DNA of 64,000 nt, from positions 19,335 to 83,334 of the forward strand of contig NZ_FNCW01000013.1 in assembly GCF_900099815.1 (NCBI RefSeq), in the 5' to 3' direction. This document shows positions 8,912-17,942 of this stretch, one piece after another. The notes under the pieces are model-generated. The model worked only from the letters and a program-made list of their open reading frames with translations. It was not told the DNA's origin and ran no database searches. Position 1 is the first letter of the stretch, and the number at the start of each line of letters is the position of its first letter. A program made the position numbers and the translations under genes. Source of the stretch: Psychroflexus sediminis. Lineage in GTDB: Bacteria; Bacteroidota; Bacteroidia; Flavobacteriales; Flavobacteriaceae.

Positions 8912-9088
8912 TTAAACTCTCCCCTTCAAAGCATTAAACACCCATGCAATTGCAAAAAAGCCAACACCAACAGAAGCAAAACCCCAGCCGGCAATCTCAT
9001 TATATCTAAAAGCACCCAGAGCTATAAGCCCTAATCCAACAATCACCATGATAAAGGTTGCCCACGCTAAAACAGTATTTTTATTCAT
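8912..9088 (-). CDS. Small two-helix membrane protein (58 residues)
   Basis: Not in the usual size range for ORF callers. From ATG 9088 the frame gives MNKNTVLAWATFIMVIVGLG as its start, a second hydrophobic stretch (GWGFASVGVGFFAIAWVF), and a short basic tail (NALKGRV). Two transmembrane helices with a short polar turn (RYNEIAG) between. I believe small membrane proteins of this type are conserved in Flavobacteriaceae, but I cannot check this here. A TAATTTTG element on the minus strand at 9118-9111 sits about 25 bases upstream and could be its -7 box. Function unknown. Confidence 0.7.
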   Translation of the reverse strand: MNKNTVLAWATFIMVIVGLGLIALGAFRYNEIAGWGFASVGVGFFAIAWVFNALKGRV

Positions 9089-9193
9089 TAATTATTGTAT
9101 TTGTGAAATACAAAATTACGAAAACGATTTTTAATGTTGCTGACCTCCTGGATTCTTTATGCTTAACTCAAAGATGAATTCGTTAAATCCTTC

Positions 9194-9874
9194 TTAGATG
9201 CAGTTTTTTAAGCACAGGTTTAATGTTGACTTCAAGGCATACATTTCATCTATATTTTGTAGTAACTTTTGATTGATTTCAAGTTCAATACCCAGATAGT
9301 GTTCCGGGAACTTTTTCCGTAAACTTGTTGTAAATCCGTCTGCTTTTCCCAAATACGGGTAATTCATTCGAGCTCTGAACTGACCAAAGCGTGTATTCAA
9401 TTCTTTTTTAAAGCGTTTTGCCCAGTCTTTCTCAGCTTTTCGTTTGGGATCGTACAAAATCCCAAATTCTGCTTCCCGAACTCTGCCGTTCAAAACAGGA
9501 GTGAAACTATGTACCGATACATGCAAAACCTGTTCTTCAGCGATGATTGTGTCTTCTATTTTCTGCTGAATTTGATGTCGATAGGATTCATAAAAATCAA
9601 TTATAAGACGATTTTTCTCTGCTTTGACCATATGTTTTGAGATACTGGAAAATAAGTGAGGATGATGCAGTGACCTGTTCACTTCGATTAAAAGTCTGCT
9701 CCAGGGGTAATGCGAGGAATAATCCGCTAAATCCTGCAGGGATTCGTAAACCTCAAAAGCACCGAGGTCGAAGCCTTCATGGGTTTCCAGGCGATGCTGT
9801 TCACTTTCAAACCGGGTTTGGTAGTGGGATGGCAGCAAATTAGCAGCATGTTCGCAAGTCAGGATCAATTTCAC
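9194..9874 (-). CDS. N-formylglutamate amidohydrolase-family protein
   Basis: 226 residues. FGase-family signatures: LTCEHAANLLP at the N-terminus (zinc-binding Cys/Glu/His region), EVNRSLHHPHLFS, HVSVHSFTPV followed by REAEFGILYDP, and GIELEINQK near the end. Classical family members hydrolyse N-formyl-glutamate in histidine degradation, but no hut genes are near. Instead its start overlaps the stop of the GCS2-like ligase by 4 bases, and that gene in turn overlaps an ATP-grasp ligase. In this context it more likely cleaves or edits an amide made by its neighbours. It is the last gene of the trio. Confidence 0.8.
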   Translation of the reverse strand: MKLILTCEHAANLLPSHYQTRFESEQHRLETHEGFDLGAFEVYESLQDLADYSSHYPWSRLLIEVNRSLHHPHLFSSISKHMVKAEKNRLIIDFYESYRHQIQQKIEDTIIAEEQVLHVSVHSFTPVLNGRVREAEFGILYDPKRKAEKDWAKRFKKELNTRFGQFRARMNYPYLGKADGFTTSLRKKFPEHYLGIELEINQKLLQNIDEMYALKSTLNLCLKNCI

Positions 9875-11094
9875 GGTAAAAACAATTCGTTTTTGGATAA
9901 GCTGTCACCGAGTTTATGATAGACTTTCAGAATATTTACTTCAGAAAAGTCCGCGTCAACTGCTTTTAAAATTCTGGTAGATAAACTCCCCTGTTTTAAA
10001 ATCAAACCAATAGCATCAGCATGTCTGTCGCTCATTCTTGAAGAAACCTTGTCAAATAGATGTTTGAGAACTCCTTTTGCAGGCATGGATTTTGCCTTTA
10101 TTCCAAATAATCCCAGGTAAGCTTCATTAGAGATGACCGCTTCTTCTGCATACTCGATACTATCATTCAAGATCTCAAAAAGCGGAACTTCATGCCAGGC
10201 TTTCTGTTCTTCCAAAGGGGTATAGGTTTCATGGATTAAATCCTTTAAAATTTCAACACTGAAACTGGCTATAGCCACATCAGCCAGAGGGCATTCCTGT
10301 AAATCCAGTACCCTGATTTCGATGGCATTTCTGTCAAATCTGGCAATAGCTCCTCTGGAATTCAGGAAATGATGTTCTAAAATTTCATCTGTATCGAAAT
10401 CTGCAATTGCTGCATTAATAGGATCAAAAATCTTTGTCTTATAGGCTTCATAGTTAAACACCTGTTCAGGAATCACCTTCCCGGTCATTTCTGGTATTTG
10501 CTTCTGATTGGTGAGATACAATTTCATCCTGGCATCCATATATCCTTCAAACTTGCCGTCTAAAATCGGTGAACTCGCGCTTAAGGCTGGTAAAATGGGC
10601 AGCAAAATGCGTATCGCGGCATGTAGTTTTTCAAATTCTGAATCATCGTAAAAGGGTAAATTGATGTGCATGCTCTGCACATTGGACCATCCGTGACCTC
10701 GACAATCAAAAATTCTGTTGTAAAGCGCATAGATTTCACTATAAGAATGCTGCCACAACTTCATCTCCAGTTCCGAATTCATCAGTGGATGGGCCGCTGA
10801 AGGCCACAGACGCCAATTTCGGGCCTGAAGCAGTTGGTTGATTTCGAGTATGTTTTTATGAAAGTTTTGATCCAGCGCATTTAAATCTGTGACGGGACCA
10901 TTGGTTTTCAATTCTACCACATGCGCAGCTAACTCATTACTCCATTCAATAGAACCGTTATCCACATCAGAAACAATGCTTCCCGTTTTGAGCTTCATCA
11001 ATTCATCTACAGAAGCCTGGATTTTGCCGGTTGAAGCATGCACAAGCATGTATTCCAACTCTATACCGAATACATCAAAGAGGTGATATTTCAT
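9871..11094 (-). CDS. Carboxylate-amine ligase of the glutamate-cysteine ligase 2 (GCS2) superfamily
   Basis: 407 residues. The N-terminus has the ExE-type metal-binding strand of glutamine-synthetase-like ligases (FGIELEYMLV), followed by HVVELKTNGPV, a histidine-containing strand (MHINLPFYD) and a late strand AIEIRVLDLQECP. These are landmarks of the GCS2/YbdK group, which joins glutamate to an amine. It is too divergent to be called a glutathione-pathway enzyme, and no gshB-like gene is adjacent. Both ends overlap neighbours by 4 bases, so it is coupled to the ATP-grasp protein upstream and the amidohydrolase downstream. Substrate unknown. Confidence 0.78.
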   Translation of the reverse strand: MKYHLFDVFGIELEYMLVHASTGKIQASVDELMKLKTGSIVSDVDNGSIEWSNELAAHVVELKTNGPVTDLNALDQNFHKNILEINQLLQARNWRLWPSAAHPLMNSELEMKLWQHSYSEIYALYNRIFDCRGHGWSNVQSMHINLPFYDDSEFEKLHAAIRILLPILPALSASSPILDGKFEGYMDARMKLYLTNQKQIPEMTGKVIPEQVFNYEAYKTKIFDPINAAIADFDTDEILEHHFLNSRGAIARFDRNAIEIRVLDLQECPLADVAIASFSVEILKDLIHETYTPLEEQKAWHEVPLFEILNDSIEYAEEAVISNEAYLGLFGIKAKSMPAKGVLKHLFDKVSSRMSDRHADAIGLILKQGSLSTRILKAVDADFSEVNILKVYHKLGDSLSKNELFLP

Positions 11095-12551
11095 AGCTCC
11101 TGTTTAGAATTAAGACGGTTTTTCAAAGCCTGAAGAATTGTTGTGTATACGGCATCTCCATAAAGCCCGTCTTCCACTCCAAAATCTATATTTGGATTGT
11201 CATTGATTTCGATGACAAGTGCTTTTCCATCAACCTCTTTCACATCTATGCCATAAAGCCCTTTCCCCATGATTTTAGCTGATTTCAAAGCGGCTTTTAT
11301 CACAGGCTCCGGGACTTCTTCAACAGCAATACAGTCTGCATTTCCATCCTGATCTCCTTTTTTGTTTGCAGTCCAGTTATAAATTTGCCAATGCCCTTTG
11401 GCCATAAAATAGCGACAGGCATAAAAGGGTTTGGAATCTATAATCCCAATTCTCCAGTCATATTCAGAAAAGGTGTATTCCTGAGCAATAATGAGATCGG
11501 AGGTTTTAAACATCTCTGTGATTAAGGTTTCATATTCTTCTTCCGTTTTCGCCTTTTTTACACCAAAGGAGAACGTGGAATCAGGGGATTTCAATACACA
11601 TGGCAATCCCGTGTATTTAAGGACTTCATGTGTATTGTCTTTATGAACAATCATTGTTTTTGGTGTAGAAATTCCGTTCTTATTCAGCGCCTCAGCCATA
11701 AATACTTTATTGCAGCATTTCAAGATGGCATCCGGGTAATCGACAATCGCTAAACCATCCTGCAGGGCTTTTCTGGCAAAGGTATACGCCTCATTATTGA
11801 CCTCTGTACTCTGTCTTATAAACAGGGCGTCGAACGAAGAAAGTCTGTATAAATCTTCCGGATAGATCAGTTCGACATAGAAATTCATTTTCTCTGCTAC
11901 ATCCATAAACTTTTTCAAAGCCTTTGGATTACTGGGTGGTGCAGGATCGTTTTTTTGTACCAGAATCGCTAAATCGTATTCAGATTTATCAATTTTAAGG
12001 GTATCGTAGCGCTTTTTAGAAAAATACTGAGAAGCGAAATGATGCATGCTTTCCAAATGATCTTTCGGGATTTCAGAAAGAGAAATGGCCTTTATCGACT
12101 TTATATTCCATTTGGTGGTGTGTTTAAAAATCACTCTAAGGAAGGGAATTTGATAATACCTGAATATCAAAGTACTTAATTCCCGATACTTTTGTGCAAC
12201 ATTTTGACCGAAATAGATGCTCAAAGTGAATTCCTGAGACTTAATGGTCTTTAAACTTTTCTGAATTTCTTCTTCAAAATCTTCAGAGACGATTTTCACC
12301 AGTTTCTTTTCGCCGAGATCTACCAAATTACTTATCGTAGGTATGGAAATATGTCCCCTGGCTTCTGCCAGTAAGGATACATAATACCCTTTGGATTGAT
12401 AAGTGTAGGTATCACTCAAATTGAATACCCTTGCATTTTTCAATGCTGTATATTCAGGCTTTATAAGGTAATCTTGAGAAGTTATAATGGAGGTATTATC
12501 CATTACAATTGGCCATTTTTCGGGTTGGCTCACCACAATTAGTTTGTTCAT
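11091..12551 (-). CDS. RimK-like ATP-grasp ligase with N-terminal RLAN-type domain
   Basis: 486 residues. The first 200 or so residues form a domain seen in front of a subset of RimK-like ligases (RLAN, RimK-like ATP-grasp N-terminal). The C-terminal ATP-grasp part has the ATP-binding lysine strand (PCVLKSPDSTFSFGVKK, about 312-328), the second strand IIAQEYTFSEYDWRIG, and the metal-binding end GLYGIDVKEVDGKALVIEIN followed by DNPNID (about 428-455). Such enzymes activate a carboxylate as acyl-phosphate and join it to an amine. It is the first gene of a three-gene, overlapping unit with a GCS2 ligase and an FGase-like hydrolase. Confidence 0.82.
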   Translation of the reverse strand: MNKLIVVSQPEKWPIVMDNTSIITSQDYLIKPEYTALKNARVFNLSDTYTYQSKGYYVSLLAEARGHISIPTISNLVDLGEKKLVKIVSEDFEEEIQKSLKTIKSQEFTLSIYFGQNVAQKYRELSTLIFRYYQIPFLRVIFKHTTKWNIKSIKAISLSEIPKDHLESMHHFASQYFSKKRYDTLKIDKSEYDLAILVQKNDPAPPSNPKALKKFMDVAEKMNFYVELIYPEDLYRLSSFDALFIRQSTEVNNEAYTFARKALQDGLAIVDYPDAILKCCNKVFMAEALNKNGISTPKTMIVHKDNTHEVLKYTGLPCVLKSPDSTFSFGVKKAKTEEEYETLITEMFKTSDLIIAQEYTFSEYDWRIGIIDSKPFYACRYFMAKGHWQIYNWTANKKGDQDGNADCIAVEEVPEPVIKAALKSAKIMGKGLYGIDVKEVDGKALVIEINDNPNIDFGVEDGLYGDAVYTTILQALKNRLNSKQEL

Positions 12552-12661
12552 TTAGGGATTAAAAAACCAATCAAAAGTAGTCTAAAATTGAATCCCAATT
12601 CAGTTTTGGAAAAAAATAACTGGTAATGTATTTATTATTTTTATTCCGGTCTTAATCCAAC

Positions 12662-12692
12662 AAAAAAACTCCCTAGCTTTCGATAGAGAGTT
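12662..12692 (-). terminator. Rho-independent terminator after the peroxiredoxin gene
   Basis: Read on the minus strand: AACTCTCTA, loop TCGAAAGC, TAGGGAGTT, then seven U. Nine-pair stem with one G-U pair, 18 bases beyond the peroxiredoxin stop. It separates that gene from the amidoligase trio. Confidence 0.75.
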
Positions 12693-12709
12693 GAATCTGA
12701 ATACTGATT

Positions 12710-13339
12710 TTATGAGTAAGAAGTCGTTCTTAAATAAGGTTTGATTTCTTTGTAGTTCGGAAACTTTTCCTTGGCTTCCTCGTTGCTTACCGATGGAGAA
12801 ATAATGCAATCTTCCCCTTGTTTCCAGTCTGCCGGAGTAGCCAGTTTTTGATTGGCCGTTAATTGCAGACTATCAATCACTCTTAAAAGTTCGTTGAAAT
12901 TTCTTCCTGTAGAAGGCGGATAAGTCAGTGTAAGTTTTATTTTCTTATCGGGACCGATCACAAATACAGAACGTACAGTCGATTTTTCAGAAGTGTTGGG
13001 ATGAATCATATCATACAACTCAGCTACTTTTCTGTCTTCGTCAGCAATGATGGGAAAATTGACAGTTGTATGTTGAGTTTCGTTGATGTCTTTAATCCAT
13101 TCGTGATGCTCTTTAAGCGGATCTACACTCAAGGCAATCACTTTAACATCTCTTTGATCAAACTCTTCTTTTAACTGAGCTGTTCTCCCTAATTCAGTAG
13201 TACAAACGGGTGTAAAGTCTGCCGGATGAGAATAAATAATCCCCCAGCTTTCGCCTAACCAGTCATGAAATGTAATCTTTCCCTGGGTGGTTTCTGCTGT
13301 AAAATCGGGTGCGGTATCGCCTAATCTTAAATGTGCCAT
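12710..13339 (-). CDS. 1-Cys peroxiredoxin (Prx6 class)
   Basis: 209 residues. The peroxidatic cysteine lies in HPADFTPVCTTELGRTA (about residues 39-55), with the threonine four positions before it (TPVC) and the conserved arginine further on (RSVFVIGPDKKI). There is no resolving cysteine in the C-terminal arm, and the long C-terminal extension (about 150-209: TGRNFNELLRVIDSLQL, then TPADWKQGEDCIISPSV) is typical of the Prx6 class. Reduces hydrogen and organic peroxides in the cytoplasm. The reductant could be bacillithiol, since bshA is in the window, but this is inference. It stands as a single transcription unit with its own terminator. Confidence 0.9.
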   Translation of the reverse strand: MAHLRLGDTAPDFTAETTQGKITFHDWLGESWGIIYSHPADFTPVCTTELGRTAQLKEEFDQRDVKVIALSVDPLKEHHEWIKDINETQHTTVNFPIIADEDRKVAELYDMIHPNTSEKSTVRSVFVIGPDKKIKLTLTYPPSTGRNFNELLRVIDSLQLTANQKLATPADWKQGEDCIISPSVSNEEAKEKFPNYKEIKPYLRTTSYS

Positions 13340-13505
13340 AAGTAAACTATTAATTTTATTAGTATTCAGTTATTGAATTCAATTTTCAATCAAATCCGTT
13401 CATAAAATTAAGCATAGAATTATTAGGCTAAACCGTATATTTCAACTTTAGCGTTTCCTTAAGTCTTGGATCGGTAAGTATAAAATTTATAGAAACAAAG
13501 CTATT

Positions 13506-14840
13506 CTATGAAGTAAGGACTGGTTCTGTAACAAAATCAATTTTCACCACACCATCTTCATCAATTTCATTTAATAGTACTTGATGTTTGGTATTGACCA
13601 GTTCAGGGTTCCAAAAGCTTTTAACTTTGACGTAATTTTCAGTGAAACCATGGATATAGCCAGATTTATTTTTGCCTTCAAACAAGACTTCGTGAGTAGA
13701 GTTCAGCTGGCTTTCATAAAAGGCACGCCGTTTTTTGGCAGAAAGTCCTCTTAGCATCTTGCTGCGTTTCTTTCTCACTTTTAAAGGGACGGCATCTTCC
13801 ATTTCTGCTGCGGGCGTATTGTCTCTTTCAGAAAAGGTAAACACGTGCAAATAAGAAATATCCAATTCGTTTAAAAAAGTGAAGGTTTCCAAAAACAAGT
13901 CATCGGTTTCGCCGGGAAAACCAACGATAACATCGACGCCAATGCAGGCATCCGGCATTTGATTTTTGATTCTCTCAACCCGATCGATATAAAGTTCCCT
14001 CAGGTATCGCCGGCGCATTTTTTTTAGGAGGGTATTGCTTCCGCTTTGTAAGGGGATATGAAAATGAGGCACAAAACACTTACTGTGGGCAACAAAATCT
14101 ATGGTTTCGTCTTTGAGCAGATTAGGTTCTATGGATGAAATGCGAACTCTATCAATACCTTCCACCTGATCTAGGGCTTTTACAAGGTCTAAAAAGGTAT
14201 GCTCGTGTTTCTTGTTTCCAAACTCCCCTTTGCCATAATCTCCAATGTTGACGCCGGTTAACACAATTTCTTTGATGCCCTGTTCAGAAATCTCCCTGGC
14301 ATTCTTAAGCACATTTTTCAGCTTATCTGATCTTGAAATACCACGCGCCAGTGGTATGGTGCAATAGGTACATTTATAATCACATCCGTCCTGAACTTTT
14401 AGAAATGCACGCGTCCGGTCTCCAATAGAATATGAGCCTACGTAAAAATCGGCTTCATCAATTTCACAGGAATGCACCTCGCCAAAGTCATTTTTGGTCA
14501 AATCGGTAATATAATCGGTCACTTTAAATTTTTCGGTTGCGCCTAGCACAAGGTCCACACCATTGACACCGGCGAGCTCTTCGGGCTTTAATTGTGCATA
14601 ACAGCCAATTCCAATGATAAACGCATCGGGATTTGATTTTTGAGCCTGCTTAACGATGGTTTTGAACCGCTTATCTGCATTTTCAGTAACGCTGCAGGTA
14701 TTGATGACCACCACATCAGGATCGCTTTCGAATTCTACTCGCTGGTAACCCTCTTCTTCAAAATTCCTGGCTATGGTGGAGGTTTCGGAAAAATTCAGCT
14801 TACAGCCTAAGGTATAAAAAGCAACTTTGGGTGTGGACAT
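13506..14840 (-). CDS. mtaB: tRNA t6A37 methylthiotransferase MtaB
   Basis: 444 residues. The UPF0004 domain has cysteines C13 (LGCKLN), C49 (NTCSV) and C80 (GIGCYAQ) for one Fe-S cluster; the radical-SAM motif is DGCDYKCTYC with C153, C157 and C160. The C-terminal part (about 380-440) has the shape of a TRAM domain. LGCKLN and VQDGC are typical of MtaB rather than MiaB or RimO. It converts t6A at position 37 of ANN-decoding tRNAs to ms2t6A. TsaD, which completes t6A itself, is encoded at 59252. Divergent from the peptide-binding lipoprotein gene. Confidence 0.9.
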   Translation of the reverse strand: MSTPKVAFYTLGCKLNFSETSTIARNFEEEGYQRVEFESDPDVVVINTCSVTENADKRFKTIVKQAQKSNPDAFIIGIGCYAQLKPEELAGVNGVDLVLGATEKFKVTDYITDLTKNDFGEVHSCEIDEADFYVGSYSIGDRTRAFLKVQDGCDYKCTYCTIPLARGISRSDKLKNVLKNAREISEQGIKEIVLTGVNIGDYGKGEFGNKKHEHTFLDLVKALDQVEGIDRVRISSIEPNLLKDETIDFVAHSKCFVPHFHIPLQSGSNTLLKKMRRRYLRELYIDRVERIKNQMPDACIGVDVIVGFPGETDDLFLETFTFLNELDISYLHVFTFSERDNTPAAEMEDAVPLKVRKKRSKMLRGLSAKKRRAFYESQLNSTHEVLFEGKNKSGYIHGFTENYVKVKSFWNPELVNTKHQVLLNEIDEDGVVKIDFVTEPVLTS

Positions 14841-14943
14841 AATTTAGTTTTGTAGAGAATCGGGTTGTCAAAAACAAATTCAGAAGAAACCTCTATATTC
14901 GCAATTGTGTGCAAAGATACCAACTAAAATTTATTTTCGAAAA

Positions 14944-16545
14944 TTGAACACCCACTCTATTCTTTCTTTCTTGTTATTGCTGAATCTGCTGGTACTGACT
15001 TCATGCTCAGACTCCAAGATAAGCGATCGCGATCACCTGGTTTTCAGGTATAACGAACATGCCAACATCACTTCGCTGGATCCCGCTTTTGCAAAAGATC
15101 AACGGAACATCTGGCCAGCTCATCAGCTTTATAATTCTCTGGTGAAACTCGATAAGAAGTTATCCATCGAAGGAGATATTGCGCGTAGCTGGACCATTTC
15201 TGAAGATGGCCTGACCTATGAATTTGAATTGCGGGATGATGTCTTCTTTCACAAACATCCCATTTTTGGCAAAGATTCAACGAGACAAGTTCTAGCTTCT
15301 GATGTGGAGTACAGTTTAAAACGCCTCACCGACCCTAAAGTGGCTTCGCCCGGCAGCTGGGTGATGTCTGATGTCAAACGCGTTAAAGCTCTCAGTGATT
15401 CTGTAATACAGATTGAACTCCTGCAAAAATTTCCCGCTTTTCTGGGCTTGCTGAGTTCCAAATTTTGTTCTGTTCTTCCAGTAGAAATGGACAAACTCGA
15501 TTTTCAAACTTCACCTCTTGGCACCGGGCCTTTTAAATTTAAGCGCTGGGAAACAGGGGAAAAACTGGTGTTAAGGAAAAACAACTTGTATTTTAAAACC
15601 GATGCCGATGGCAATGCCCTGCCCTATCTGGAAGCTGTAGCCATAAGCTTTTTACCCGATAAGCAAAGTGAATTTTTAGCTTTTGTACAAGGTAAGCTGG
15701 ACTTTCTTAGCGGTCTGGATCCGTCTTATAAAGATGAACTCATCACTGTAGATGGCGAACTCAATTCCAAATTTGAAACGGATATCGCTATGGAAAAAAG
15801 TCCCTACCTCAATACGGAGTATCTGGGCTTTTACTTAGATTCAGACACTGAAGAAATGAAATCTAAAGCCTTTCGACGAGCGATCAATTACGCTTTCGAT
15901 AGAGATAAAATGATAAAATACCTAAGAAATAATATAGGAATTCCTGCCCATAAAGGCTTTATTCCAGAAGGGCTTTCAGGACGCGCACGTATTCAGGGAT
16001 TTACCTATGAGCCGGAAAAAGCCAGGAAACTGATTCAGGAATTTAAAGAGGAAACAGGCATACAAGAGCCAAAACTCATCATCAGTACAAATCCGTCCTA
16101 TATAGATCTGGTAGAATTTATCCAGAAAGAAGTTCAAAGAATTGGTGTTGAAGTAGAAATTGATGTCATGCCGCCTTCCACTATTCGTCAAAAGCGTTCT
16201 GCAGGACAGCTGGAGACGTTCAGAGCGAGCTGGATTGCCGATTATCCAGATGCGATCAATTATCTGTCTTTGTTTTACAGTGAGAACTTTTCACCCAATG
16301 GTCCTAATTACACGCATTTTAAAAATGAAACTTACGACAGGCTTTATGAAAAAGCCATAAGTATTACCAGGGATTCTTTAAGGTATAACTTGTATTCAAA
16401 AATGGATTCTTTATTGATTGAGGAGGCACCTGTAATTCCTCTGTATTATGACGAGGTAGTTCGTTTTAGATCCAAAGCAGTGAAAGGATTGGGCATAAAC
16501 CCGTTCAATTTATTAGATCTTTCTGAAGTTAAAAAAACCAGGTAG
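14944..16545 (+). CDS. Oligopeptide-type substrate-binding lipoprotein (SBP_bac_5)
   Basis: 533 residues if translation starts at TTG 14944, which gives a clean lipoprotein signal (MNTHSILSFLLLLNLLVLTSC). A longer frame begins with TTG at 14905, but a possible -7 element (TATATTCG, 14894-14901) would put that codon at or before the transcript start. The body is a family-5 extracellular binding protein: TSLDPAFAKDQRN, the LYNSLVKLD strand, GTGPFKFKRWE, ALDR-like stretch RRAINYAFDRDKMI, and SWIADYPDAINYL near the end. It would bind peptides or similar solutes. No permease or ATPase genes are adjacent, so partners must be elsewhere. Confidence 0.82.
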   Translation: MNTHSILSFLLLLNLLVLTSCSDSKISDRDHLVFRYNEHANITSLDPAFAKDQRNIWPAHQLYNSLVKLDKKLSIEGDIARSWTISEDGLTYEFELRDDVFFHKHPIFGKDSTRQVLASDVEYSLKRLTDPKVASPGSWVMSDVKRVKALSDSVIQIELLQKFPAFLGLLSSKFCSVLPVEMDKLDFQTSPLGTGPFKFKRWETGEKLVLRKNNLYFKTDADGNALPYLEAVAISFLPDKQSEFLAFVQGKLDFLSGLDPSYKDELITVDGELNSKFETDIAMEKSPYLNTEYLGFYLDSDTEEMKSKAFRRAINYAFDRDKMIKYLRNNIGIPAHKGFIPEGLSGRARIQGFTYEPEKARKLIQEFKEETGIQEPKLIISTNPSYIDLVEFIQKEVQRIGVEVEIDVMPPSTIRQKRSAGQLETFRASWIADYPDAINYLSLFYSENFSPNGPNYTHFKNETYDRLYEKAISITRDSLRYNLYSKMDSLLIEEAPVIPLYYDEVVRFRSKAVKGLGINPFNLLDLSEVKKTR

Positions 16546-16583
16546 AGCTCTTCTAAATTTAGCTTTTCTAAGTATTCCTTTTC

Positions 16584-16591
16584 TATATTTG
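16584..16591 (+). promoter_or_regulatory. Candidate -7 promoter element for rmuC
   Basis: TATATTTG fits the Bacteroidota -7 consensus TAnnTTTG exactly and lies 14 bases before the rmuC ATG. No good TTG -33 box is seen at the right distance. It suggests rmuC is not simply read through from the upstream gene. Confidence 0.45.
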
Positions 16592-16605
16592 AAAAAAACC
16601 ACTTT

Positions 16606-17931
16606 ATGGATATTTCAAGTTTAATCATCATTGGTGTCATAGCTTCAATTTTGGGGTTTGTTATCGCAAAATTAATAGACCGTTCTTCCATTTTAAAATG
16701 GCAAACCACCTCGGCACATTTTGAAAAACTTTATTCCGAATCGCTTCAGCGTCAAGAAAAAGTCAAAGACGAGTATCTGAAAGTGAGCGAAAAGCTTCAG
16801 GCGGAATTGAAATCGGAAGTTAGAGAACGCTATCAAATTCAGAACAGACTCACCCAAAAAGAAACTGAACTCGAAGGACTGCAAAGGCAATGGGCTGAGC
16901 AAAAGGAAGAGATGCAAGCCTTGCAAAAGAAATTTGGGGAAGAGTTTGAAAACTTAGCTCAGCGCATTTTGGAGCAGAAATCTGAAAAATTCACCCTGGA
17001 AAACAAAAAAAATATCTCCCATATTCTGGAACCTTTGAAGGAAAGACTCCATTCTTTTGAAACCAAAATTGAAAAAACAAATATCGATTTCCTTAAGGGC
17101 CATTCTCGACTGGACGAGCAACTCAAGCATTTGAATGAACAGAATTTGAGAATATCTGAAGAAGCCAATAACTTGACCAAAGCCTTGAAAGGCGATAACA
17201 AAACGCAAGGCAATTGGGGTGAAATGATTCTGGAAAAGGTATTGCAGAAATCAGGCCTGGTTAAAGGAAGAGAGTATGATATCCAGCAACATTATAAAGA
17301 TGAAAACGGTGTGAGTAAGCTGCCTGATGTTGTGGTGTATTTGCCCAACGAAAAGCTGATGGTAATCGATTCCAAGGTTAGCTTAAAGGCTTATGAAAAC
17401 TATATCAACACGGAAAGCGAACCTGAAAAACAAACTTACCTGAAAGCTCATGTGAAGTCTCTTGAAAATCATCTCAAAGGCTTAAAGGAAAAGCGGTATG
17501 ATTTACTTGGTGGTGAAGCCTCTCCAGATTTTATACTGATGTTTATTCCTGTGGAACCGGCTTTATTACTGGCTCAAAGTGAAAATTCCAATTTCTTTTA
17601 CTCTGCGTTTCAGGATAACATCCTGATGGTAAGCCCTACAACTCTACTTTCTACGCTGAGAACAGTGGATATGGTGTGGAGTAACGAAAAGCAGCAGCAA
17701 AATGCCCTCGAAATTGCGAAACACGCCGGAGATTTGTACGATAAATTCGTGAATTTAATTGAAGGACTGGATGCTGTAGGAAACCGGATAGACTCTACAA
17801 AAACTACTTTCGATCAAGCCATGAAAAAGCTAACAGGCCAGCAAAATCTCATTAAAGATGTTGAAGCTCTTAAAAATCTAGGGGTCACTTCCAAAAAAAC
17901 AATCGATTCTAAATGGATTACAAACAAATAA
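16606..17931 (+). CDS. rmuC: RmuC-family DNA recombination protein
   Basis: 441 residues. An N-terminal membrane segment (ISSLIIIGVIASILGFVIAK) is followed by a long coiled coil (about 30-170, rich in E, K, Q, L) and the RmuC nuclease-like domain: NWGEMILEKVLQKSGL, DVVVYLPNEKLMVIDSKVS (metal-binding Asp and the DSK motif), and FIPVEPALLLA. The PD-(D/E)XK-like core is intact. RmuC limits inversions between short inverted repeats in E. coli; its biochemical role is not well defined. The thioesterase gene starts 11 bases after its stop, so both are probably on one transcript. Confidence 0.9.
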   Translation: MDISSLIIIGVIASILGFVIAKLIDRSSILKWQTTSAHFEKLYSESLQRQEKVKDEYLKVSEKLQAELKSEVRERYQIQNRLTQKETELEGLQRQWAEQKEEMQALQKKFGEEFENLAQRILEQKSEKFTLENKKNISHILEPLKERLHSFETKIEKTNIDFLKGHSRLDEQLKHLNEQNLRISEEANNLTKALKGDNKTQGNWGEMILEKVLQKSGLVKGREYDIQQHYKDENGVSKLPDVVVYLPNEKLMVIDSKVSLKAYENYINTESEPEKQTYLKAHVKSLENHLKGLKEKRYDLLGGEASPDFILMFIPVEPALLLAQSENSNFFYSAFQDNILMVSPTTLLSTLRTVDMVWSNEKQQQNALEIAKHAGDLYDKFVNLIEGLDAVGNRIDSTKTTFDQAMKKLTGQQNLIKDVEALKNLGVTSKKTIDSKWITNK

Positions 17932-17942
17932 AACCAAAAACC

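Noticed and set aside
9194..9874. Histidine-degradation N-formylglutamate deformylase (HutG)
   Set aside because: No hut genes near; tight overlap with amide ligases fits another role.
14905..14943. Longer start of the peptide-binding lipoprotein at TTG 14905
   Set aside because: Adds basic residues before an already complete lipoprotein signal and coincides with the possible transcript start.
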